A stretch of DNA of 64,000 bases from Bolinopsis microptera (lineage: Eukaryota > Ctenophora > Tentaculata > Lobata > Bolinopsidae), in assembly GCF_026151205.1 (NCBI RefSeq), contig NC_087078.1, forward strand, positions 14,773,118 to 14,837,117, given 5' to 3'. The notes under the pieces are model-generated. The model ran no database searches, was not told the origin of the DNA, and saw nothing but the letters and a program-made list of their open reading frames with translations. Made by a program: the position numbers and the translations under genes. Every line of letters begins with the position of its first letter. Within the stretch, counting starts at the first letter, position 1. Positions 60,401-64,000 of the stretch are shown here, in pieces.

Positions 60401-60526
60401 TCTAGGGCTGTGAAGATTTCAAGGTCATGCTAACCCATTTCGTGCGACTCAATAAAGCTGTAGAAGAATCGTGGAGTTTGGTTTACTATCCGCTCTCCCA
60501 AAGATTACTGGAAGAATCTACTCAAG
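40253..60526 (+). CDS. MIF4G-domain protein gene, at least 14 exons, 3' end outside window
   Basis: Exons joined by phase are 40253-40414, 40642-40819, 41025-41075 (optional), 41298-41470, 42104-42217, 42550-42610, 57005-57088, 57283-57408, 57565-57687, 57945-58286, 58568-58695, 59289-59540, 60076-60228 and 60406-60526. ATG 40253 has a G at -3 and an upstream in-frame stop. The N-terminus is Ser/Asp-rich (LLSDDDIDSSSASEDSYSD). A MIF4G fold then runs from SEVEVAVNVFYDKAV through IFLGELYNFGELPIK and LLRVAGPKLD to VWEILQLKKAGW, following the helical pattern of the eIF4G/PAIP1/CTIF family, which scaffolds translation factors on mRNA. After the domain come an Ala/Thr/Lys linker and three helical exons I do not recognise. 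The last donor (60527) is phase 1, so at least one exon lies beyond the satellite. The exact orthologue is unclear. Confidence 0.8.
42985..43090 (-). pseudogene. Relic of lipase-like C-terminus
   Basis: Read on the minus strand, this stretch ends LIEKLKD followed by TAA and contains an EGKGD segment and a VDKLVDKHS segment. These parallel the last ~30 residues of the lipase-like gene at 53.5 kb (EGKGDSPSVEDLIDNHS...LIEKLSNSD). One codon within it is TGA. Only the tail is present, so this is a partial, decayed duplicate 10.5 kb from its relative. Confidence 0.6.
43304..44566 (-). CDS. Sulfotransferase-like protein (single exon)
   Basis: An intact 420-codon frame with ATG at 44566. Residues 155-169 (NIGRCGSTLVASMVY) form a P-loop-like 5'-phosphosulfate-binding motif, and 252-261 (YRSLKPTLSS) fit the 3'-phosphate-binding Arg...Ser motif of PAPS-dependent sulfotransferases. 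The N-terminal ~35 residues are hydrophobic with few charges and may anchor it to a membrane. I infer transfer of sulfate from PAPS to an unknown acceptor; the family includes many uncharacterised invertebrate proteins. It lies on the opposite strand inside the 14.4-kb intron of the MIF4G gene. The absence of introns and of an evident poly-A tail is compatible with either an old retrocopy or a naturally intronless gene. Confidence 0.7.
   Translation of the reverse strand: MMLKVLRDVILVLLNPLIRYCIQPALQYALNLVFGPWKKCRGNDLADCYDVFMNLRLNVLWYNGLHWFLLKFNRKVDISVIEQENVHLYTVSLQEFVFVRMMPGVDLYDIDKHPFTFFSSHDHAAQVLIIPHESVYRYLMRKPERNGSNITILHNIGRCGSTLVASMVYKTKQCQVLAEPFPLLIFSTITNIASNDRPLDCKDNLNFLKAILLLLCKDPNKIYFIKPTGAYTGNLVHLVHRTLPGVKELFLYRSLKPTLSSWHRLFGQVLMQTVPLATKRYSSIKYKHIFDKIGVANLSAIETWFFVLLCQMHTFYLESHERKSIKSYSYESLVHDREGFCKSLLHEIGIKQDYVAAALTAMEKDSQENSVFSKRKIGRNTGFISIEACKWAKKVAKDEFGIELKGSDCEVSNMPNRWNS
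44701..44731 (+). repeat. G homopolymer (GGGGGCC then 24 G)
   Basis: One of several long G runs in the window, with the same GGGGGCC lead-in as those at 19981 and 33764. It sits about 135 bases upstream of the sulfotransferase-like start codon (read on the minus strand, a C run). Such tracts can form G-quadruplexes and are prone to length error in sequencing. Confidence 0.85.
44923..45170 (+). repeat. Third copy of the GTGGCTGCCCCGCGGG repeat family
   Basis: The order of blocks matches 17008-17255: TACGAGTTCAGGG, ACAAGTAGAGCAC, ATGGGCGTGGCT, CCGCGGGCACCGTT, CCCCCTCAAAAGTTCGGTCA and TAGTTTGTTGGT. It shows roughly 80-85% identity by eye. It ends at a C-rich stretch directly abutting the TTAA-flanked MITE. 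Confidence 0.7.
45171..45518. mobile_element. TTAA-flanked MITE
   Basis: The element is bounded by TTAA at 45171-45174 and 45515-45518. Its ends are inverted: GGGGGCATACCC at the left, GGGTATGCCCCC at the right, and a longer subterminal CTGTCCAGACCAAATGACCTC match. TTAA target duplication is the hallmark of piggyBac-type transposition, so a non-autonomous piggyBac-like element is likely. No open frame is present. Confidence 0.65.
45519..46568. other. Non-coding stretch with short telomere-like run and a ~110-bp duplication
   Basis: At 45560-45583, GGGTTAGAGTTAGGGTTAGG resembles a short interstitial telomere repeat. At 46021-46198, a unit containing GATGGAATTCCAATTC, a TTTGACATCGG core and AATCAATTTT AAA-C-G occurs twice. 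No gene was recognised. Confidence 0.45.
46569..46770 (+). pseudogene. Relic of LINE zinc-finger N-terminus
   Basis: ATG at 46569 begins a frame whose Cys/His spacing (KIKCGSCSGW, KCSWCKNNVHVK) copies that in the CR1-type ORF2 at 38 kb (VQCTCCNGW, CHWCESKVHTKC). It stops at TAA after about 48 codons, but a neighbouring frame continues the similarity (LGCTSCCESL, matching LGCRNCCENM). A small indel therefore disrupts it. Only this N-terminal piece remains. It is on the opposite strand to the full element and is probably from a related but distinct family. Confidence 0.6.
47101..47500 (+). pseudogene. FLYWCH zinc-finger gene relic (MULE-associated type)
   Basis: The frame 47101-47349 has the FLYWCH pattern: a G-x-QLLLDTDSFLYTRRK strand, WRCQKYRIKKCHVIL (the W-x-C...C pair) and KPHSHDNL (the H-x-H pair). 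After frame changes at about 47340 and 47430, related sequence continues (AELKREAAD; INVELPKLESLARI), which is the usual region downstream of FLYWCH in proteins linked to Mutator-like (MULE) transposases. No transposase core was seen. I read this as a decayed transposon-derived gene fragment. Confidence 0.6.
47810..48240 (+). repeat. Tandem ~199-bp repeat, 2.2 copies
   Basis: TCAACGGCTAGCTGATGTGG occurs at 47857 and 48056 in the same context (ACGTGACTCATCCAGCGG, ACAATGAACTATCAAAGCTA, GTTCTCTCGGGTAGACT), and a third partial start follows at about 48200. It leads directly into the DNA-polymerase fragment. Confidence 0.75.
48264..48758 (+). pseudogene. Fragment of a protein-primed family-B DNA polymerase
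   Basis: The 164-codon frame resembles the exonuclease-to-polymerase linker of DNA_pol_B_2 polymerases. It has a FLDVTNYIMAAGSTYDQFVR block followed by KSFFPYEYFD and a LPP-like F-x-SSL stretch. These polymerases occur in Polinton/Maverick elements, related animal viruses and linear plasmids, so an integrated mobile element or virus-like source is likely. Neither the catalytic exonuclease Asp motifs nor the polymerase palm motifs are present, and the similarity fades after about residue 100. It is therefore a non-functional fragment, with no capsid, integrase or packaging genes nearby. Confidence 0.65.
48950..49197 (-). mobile_element. Mariner-like end fragment, second copy
   Basis: This is the reverse complement of 21607-21870. 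It ends ACTTTTGGCTCACCCTGTAC, the inverse of the mariner-like tip. The Penelope-like element begins about 18 bases beyond that tip. Confidence 0.55.
49215..49826 (-). repeat. Penelope-element terminal repeat (distal/3' copy)
   Basis: It matches 52570-53181 without a difference that I noticed and is in the same orientation. It contains the last ~27 codons of the RT frame. A GGCGGGGGACTACAGACC-like block and a CCACACGCGGGAAGCGTGAG hairpin-prone block are recognisable landmarks. Confidence 0.85.
49747..51930 (-). CDS. Penelope-like reverse transcriptase
   Basis: The frame is open from the TAG at 51931-51933 down to 49747, about 727 codons; the first ATG is at 51669, giving 640. Numbered from that ATG, RT motifs are PTDKAANN (206-213), YLYITPKQHKSPVGFR (268-283), NTYDFSTLYTSIPH (353-366, catalytic D356), IGIPMGTNAGPQIANTYL (440-457) and FRYQDD (484-489, catalytic Asp pair). 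A CxC pair (MSCDCSSSSF) precedes the RT, as in the permuted group. The ~87 codons upstream of the ATG look coding and are in frame with the endonuclease, so translation as one polyprotein interrupted by TAG seems likelier than an independent start. Confidence 0.85.
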   Translation of the reverse strand: MNRHLRGGIQVPHAGDATSFCEDTFFDTLIRSSVIDFHSIRTQLASLKKVHLKRVYIQAISQTASARTEHLYRLLLVKDLAWFYLCRMGLGVKKTKSSFFLVVNYVNKHVESINFRKIFKDSAVSVASPFNSNNLSAPTISYHYPRTIRSRVLNYKEAYDIYSDPNTMSCDCSSSSFRDNHFNHVITGDLSLIKDDKLRTVLSKGLNYRDQAPPSTDLTFKAAKKAIIDYCSKMSERYKKPIEMFAEWKAFILEQVKRQLENCKPFPYNTTLSDENVKHELDILHDKYVLVPTDKAANNITIVCKKFYISKIHEELASDNFEMIDRSVDDIVQEHEKFMLKYGIKLLPENRKLPYLYITPKQHKSPVGFRFITSGAACSLQQLSKYVGICLKSLLHSAKNRSLYDNKFHSRNDFYVIDNNEPVIDFIHANNLRMGSKSINTYDFSTLYTSIPHTQLKANLLKFINRVFGFKENPFIIPNIYTKRAYFSQGRSSNKTSFSKDELIECVNYLIDNSFVIYQGKIYKQVIGIPMGTNAGPQIANTYLHVFEYEYIKKLIENGDEVALKSLENIFRYQDDLISFNDSGLLGNILGDIYPTEMIVNCTNVSPRKCNYLDLCISIYRGKFRVTLYDKRKDYSFNVISYPFLDGNIPKNLSYGVFISQLVRFANINTTVEGFYSNICDLVKKLVNQGFIPAALRKKFLKFYNSKLNIWCKFGVDIYDRVIKIFD
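51931..52490 (-). pseudogene. GIY-YIG endonuclease and Cys-rich N-terminus of the Penelope-like element
   Basis: The frame ending at TAG 51931-51933 contains VYVIKC and YQYVGHT (the GIY-YIG pair as YVI...YVG), then the IKARVSQH Arg/His segment, HFTEVHS and an EDIEDTWMLKLN stretch with the acidic residue. Upstream, 52490-52290 in another frame has a cysteine cluster (YRCDRNSCMSCSSRIC), likely a zinc-binding region. The two frames overlap around 52290-52340, so one small indel separates them. The endonuclease nicks DNA to prime reverse transcription in this class. With this indel and the TAG, this copy is probably inactive. Confidence 0.8.
52570..53181 (-). repeat. Penelope-element terminal repeat (proximal/5' copy)
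   Basis: This direct copy of the distal repeat precedes the coding region on the minus strand and probably holds the promoter. Beyond 53181 the sequence is unrelated AT-rich DNA. Confidence 0.85.
53182..53495. other. AT-rich spacer between Penelope-like element and lipase-like gene
   Basis: No feature was recognised. It would contain the 3' UTR of the minus-strand lipase-like gene. Confidence 0.4.
53496..54308 (-). CDS. Lipase-like alpha/beta hydrolase
   Basis: From ATG 54308 the frame has 270 codons and is open further upstream to about 54383 without another ATG. FVCGHSLGALMAE holds the G-H-S-L-G nucleophile elbow (Ser about residue 166 from that ATG). IMAIRGSDF matches the (F)RGT-type oxyanion strand of class 3 lipases, and HLTRNDKVSEF and SHVGKPIW fit the Asp and His regions. 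The first ~15 residues are hydrophobic and could be a membrane or secretory segment; a second Met (DMDKWLEKG) is an alternative start. Substrate is unknown; acylglycerol or phospholipid hydrolysis is the family activity. It lies antisense within the MIF4G intron. A 34-base G run is about 90 bases upstream, and a decayed partial copy sits at 42985-43090. Confidence 0.7.
   Translation of the reverse strand: MLTILTLFYLSKYTSDMDKWLEKGLETMMDGAAHMAHSRKPNMTENLSDKELLILLAEAASDSYNLDAGREEACDGKLKIVHRQLQDSDHPDKGIQFGIYEILVGQHKGKRIMAIRGSDFSERRKALVATFQDASIIWAGPSIRLGRDAAIFRAEEQKPDFVCGHSLGALMAECVSSALGIAGASFNGPGPVGVNPAFNLLTDGKHNGVQFEVHLTRNDKVSEFAGLRGPDYSHVGKPIWHEGKGDSPSVEDLIDNHSMERLIEKLSNSD
54400..54433 (+). repeat. 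34-base G homopolymer
   Basis: The longest G run in the window, followed directly by CTTCAATATCCGGTTCCGGC, an array resembling the CCGGTTCC sequences at 55920-55975. It may mark the tip of a transposon whose other end is near 55980. Confidence 0.85.
54434..57004. other. Distal part of the 14.4-kb MIF4G intron
   Basis: CCGGTTCCGGCTCCGG at 54444-54462 and TTCCGGC / CCGGTTCCGGGGC at 55920-55975 could be opposite ends of a ~1.5-kb element. A TGATTGGTTCCAATAT unit is repeated at 55072, 55104 and 55133. Around 55450-55680 a degenerate motif (CGGG(A/T)ACTA(T/C)TGTG) recurs with partial periodicity. No coding exon was supported. Confidence 0.45.
57005..58286 (+). CDS. Core MIF4G-domain exons (four)
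   Basis: These are the four phase-1 exons that define the domain; all four acceptors and donors agree. They carry the most conserved MIF4G stretch: MIFLGELYNFGELP corresponds to the FIGELFKL helix of eIF4G, IGGLYELLRVAGPKLD to the CLCRLLTTIGKDLD helix, and VRDKVWEILQLKKAGW to the RFMLQDVIDLRxxxW helix. Exon 57945-58286 continues into a low-complexity linker (repeats of QTAA / KTAAT), and exon 58568-58695 contains two 18-base units encoding SRDVP/A. Introns here are short (about 160-280 bases), in contrast to the 14.4-kb intron just upstream. Confidence 0.85.
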
Positions 60527-61034
60527 GTAATTGTTCAGTGGGATTTATTAAATAGAGTTTAATATGTAATGACAAGAACATTGGTGAAACGTACCTATGT
60601 GCCGCCCCCTTTAAATTATATATACATACAGCTTTTTGCCTCCCCTGAGCACATATTGTATCCCCCTTGGCGCATATTGTACCCTCTGCCCCCTAGTCTG
60701 GCCTTCCTGTGGCATGTGATTTAACTTGTGATTTATCTTGTACGAAACCTGCTAGTTTGACTGGCAAAAGACACGGTTTTGTAACGCGCAAAAATATTTA
60801 GCTATGAAAATACCCCAGACGCGCACCACTACCAGATCGCGCGCAATTTTAATATATTTTAATAATTTGATTTAATTTAAATATATAATTAATATATAAT
60901 TAATTGCATGAATTAATAAAACCTGCAATATTAAGTCAAAATTGTGCGCGTCGAGCATATAAATTATAATAGCAGCTGTATGAGTAGGCGGTACCAGTTA
61001 GAGAGTTTCTGTCTTGCTTGTGATTTAGGAGTTC
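60527..61034. other. Intron start, AT-rich
   Basis: It begins at the GTAATT donor of the last visible MIF4G exon. It contains a short CATATTGTA-CCC duplication at 60648-60690 and a strongly AT-rich run at 60850-60915. There is no gene. Confidence 0.45.
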
Positions 61035-64000
61035 ATGAATCCGAGATTTTGGAAACATTTTGGAAACATGTGTCAGAATTGTGTCAGAATTGTGTCCGAT
61101 TTGGAAACATGCCTTTGTAGCCGCAATTATGCCTGGACTAACTTGAAATCGATCTGGTATGGTAGAGGGACATGTGTACTAACATTTCTAACCACTCAGA
61201 AGTGCGAAATATTGCCCTGGTTCATGGAATGAACGAAATGAACAAAAAATGAACATTGTCCTAGAATCGCCTAAAATAAGCTGAAACCGATTGGGATCGA
61301 TTGGTATTAATACCACAAGTGTCCCTGAGAAGTTTGGTGGGTCTAGCATGTCCAGAAAGGGCTCTGGGGCAATGTTTCCATTTTGGTGTCAGAGTAGTTG
61401 AGCTCGTGGAAACATTTGTGTCCGATTTGGAAACATGCCCTTGTAGCCGCAAGTATGCCTGGACTGACTTGAAATCGATCTGGTATGGTAGAGGGACATG
61501 TGTACTAACATTTCTAACCACTCAGAAGTGCGAAATATTGCCCTGGTTCATGGAATGAACGTAATGAACAAAAAATGAACATTATCCTAGAATTGCCTAA
61601 AATGAGCTGAAACCGATTGGGATCGATTTTTAATGATACCACAAGTGTCCCTGAGAAGTTTGGTGGGTCTAGCATGTTCAGAAAGGTCTCTGGGGCAATG
61701 TTTCCATTTTGGTGTCAGAGTAGTTGAGCTCGTGGAAACATATTTTGTGTCCGATTTGGAAACATGCCCTTGTAGCCGCAAGTATACCTGGACTGACTTG
61801 AAATCGATCTGGTATGGTAGAGGGACATGTGTACTAACATTTCTAACCACTCAGAAGTGCGAAATATTGCCCTGGTTCATGGAATGAACGAAATGAACAA
61901 AAAATGAACATTGTCCTAGAATCGCCTAAAATAAGCTGAAACCGATTGGGATCGATTGGTATTAATACCACAAGTGTCCCTGAGAAGTTTGGTGGGTCTA
62001 GCATGTCCAGAAAGGGCTCTGGGGCAATGTTTCCATTTTGGTGTCAGAGTAGTTGAGCTCGTGGAAACATTTGTGTCCGATTTGGAAACATGCCCTTGTA
62101 GCCGCAAGTATGCCTGGACTGACTTGAAATCGATCTGGTATGGTAGAGGGACATGTGTACTAACATTTCTAACCACTCAGAAGTGCGAAATATTGCCCTG
62201 GTTCATGGAATGAACGTAATGAACAAAAAATGAACATTATCCTAGAATTGCCTAAAATGAGCTGAAACCGATTGGGATCGATTTTTAATGATACCACAAG
62301 TGTCCCTGAGAAGTTTGGTGGGTCTAGCATGTTCAGAAAGGGCTCTGGGGCAATGTTTCCATTTTGGTGTCAGAGTAGTTGAGCTCGTGGAAACATATTT
62401 TGTGTCCGATTTGGAAACATGCCCTTGTAGCCGCAAGTATACCTGGACTGACTTGAAATCGATCTGGTACGGTAGAGGGACATGTGTACTAACATTTCTA
62501 ACCACTCAGAAGTGCGAAATATTGCCCTGGTTCATGGAATGAACGAAATGAACAAAAAATGAACATTGTCCTAGAATCGCCTAAAATAAGCTAAACCGAT
62601 TGGGATCGATTGGTATTAATACCACAAGTGTCCCTTAGAAGTTTGGTGGGTCTAGCATGTCCAGAAAGGGCTCTGGGGCAATGTTTCCATTTTGGTGTCA
62701 GAGTAGTTGAGCTCGTGGAAACATTTGTGTCCGATTTGGAAACATGCCCTTGTAGCCGCAAGTATGCCTGGACTGACTTGAAATCGATCTGGTATGGTAG
62801 AGGGACATGTGTACTAACATTTCTAACCACTCAGAAGTGCGAAATATTGCCCTGGTTCATGGAATGAACGTAATGAACAAAAAATGAACATTATCCTAGA
62901 ATTGCCTAAAATGAGCTGAAACCGATTGGGATCGATTTTTAATGATACCACAAGTGTCCCTGAGAAGTTTGGTGGGTCTAGCATGTTCAGAAAGGGCTCT
63001 GGGGCAATGTTTCCATTTTGGTGTCAGAGTAGTTGAGCTCGTGGAAACATTTGTGTCCGATTTGGAAACATGCCCTTGTAGCCGCAAGTATGCCTGGACT
63101 GACTTGAAATCGATCTGGTATGGTAGAGGGACATGTGTACTAACATTTCTAACCACTCAGAAGTGCGAAATATTGCCCTGGTTCATGGAATGAACGAAAT
63201 GAACAAAAAATGAACATTGTCCTAGAATCGCCTAAAATAAGCTAAACCGATTGGGATCGATTGGTATTAATACCACAAGTGTCCCTGAGAAGTTTGGTGG
63301 GTCTAGCATGTCCAGAAAGGGCTCTGGGGCAATGTTTCCATTTTGGTGTCAGAGTAGTTGAGCTCGTGGAAACATTTGTGTCCGATTTGGAAACATGCCC
63401 TTGTAGCCGCAAGTATGCCTGGACTGACTTGAAATCGATCTGGTATGGTAGAGGGACATGTGTACTAACATTTCTAACCACTCAGAAGTGCGAAATATTG
63501 CCCTGGTTCATGGAATGAACGTAATGAACAAAAAATGAACATTATCCTAGAATTGCCTAAAATGAGCTGAAACCGATTGGGATCGATTGTTAATGATACC
63601 ACAAGTGTCCCTGAGAAGTTTGGTGGGTCTAGCATGTCAGAAAGGGCTCTGGGGCAATGTTTCCATTTTGGTGTCAGAGTAGTTGAGCTCGTGGAAACAT
63701 TTGTGTCCGATTTGGAAACATGCCCTTGTAGCCGCAAGTATGCCTGGACTGACTTGAAATCGATCTGGTATGGTAGAGGGACATGTGTACTAACATTTCT
63801 AACCACTCAGAAGTGCGAAATATTGCCCTGGTTCATGGAATGAACGAAATGAACAAAAAATGAACATTGTCCTAGAATCGCCTAAAATAAGCTAAACCGA
63901 TTGGGATCGATTGGTATTAATACCACAAGTGTCCCTGAGAAGTTTGGTGGGTCTAGCATGTCCAGAAAGGGCTCTGGGGCAATGTTTCCATTTTGGTGTC
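61035..64000. repeat. Satellite array of alternating ~326-bp monomers (continues past window)
   Basis: CCGATTGGGATCGATT marks monomer starts at 61287, 61613, 61942, 62268, 62596, 62922, 63247, 63573 and 63897. Two subtypes alternate strictly. Type A has ATTGGTATTAATACCAC and is preceded by CCTAGAATCGCCTAAAATAA; type B has TTAATGATACCAC and is preceded by CCTAGAATTGCCTAAAATGA. The true repeating unit is therefore a dimer of about 650-655 bases. A diverged partial unit precedes the array at 61035-61250. Each monomer is open for about 85 codons on both strands, but stops separate successive frames. It lies inside an intron of the MIF4G gene if that gene continues. Confidence 0.9.

Noticed and set aside
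61035..64000. CRISPR-like or protein-coding repeat array
   Set aside because: Units are ~326 bp with no short repeat/spacer structure, and stops separate each frame.
1..64000. tRNA, rRNA and bacterial operon signals
   Set aside because: No cloverleaf-like A/B-box pairs or rRNA cores were recognised. Gene structure is intron-rich and eukaryotic.

Overview
This window looks like nuclear DNA from an invertebrate animal, most likely an early-branching (non-bilaterian) metazoan. That guess is weak and no species can be named. The sequence is AT-rich and has short GT-AG introns, animal-type genes (immunoglobulin receptor, eIF4G-like MIF4G protein, GTSF1-like CHHC protein, myosin tail exon) and very many transposons. 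I found no rRNA, tRNA, operon or CRISPR. Gene models were built by hand by checking that splice sites and codon phases join up; no transcript evidence was available.

Layout. (1) 1.7-9.9 kb, + strand: a type I membrane receptor with immunoglobulin domains. Its cytoplasmic tail carries nine copies of a 14-residue repeat plus SH3- and SH2-type docking motifs. Its introns hold an inverted-repeat element and a large minisatellite. (2) 10-24 kb: gene-poor DNA with an L1-like fragment, fold-back elements, G/C homopolymers, mariner-like ends, a myosin-tail exon at 20.3 kb and two unrecognised candidate exons. (3) 23.9-27.9 kb: a 5'-truncated non-LTR retrotransposon. (4) 28.5-29.9 kb: a two-exon GTSF1-like gene with two CHHC zinc fingers and an RG-rich tail. 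(5) 30.1-33.4 kb: a terminal-inverted-repeat element with arrays of one subterminal motif. (6) 34.5-39.8 kb, - strand: a nearly complete CR1-type LINE with an esterase ORF1 and an endonuclease/reverse-transcriptase ORF2. (7) 40.25 kb to beyond the window, + strand: a MIF4G-domain gene of at least 14 exons. Its 14.4-kb intron (42.6-57.0 kb) contains a sulfotransferase-like gene and a lipase-like gene on the opposite strand, several transposon relics (CR1 zinc finger, FLYWCH, family-B DNA polymerase, mariner-like end) and a complete Penelope-like element. (8) 61.0-64.0 kb: a satellite with alternating ~326-bp monomers, running off the window.

The Penelope-like element is notable because its GIY-YIG endonuclease lies upstream of the reverse transcriptase, the permuted order known for the Naiad/Chlamys group. 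The two regions are in one frame, separated by a single TAG. GTSF1 proteins act in piRNA silencing in other animals, so its presence among so many transposons is fitting, but nothing here shows a functional link.
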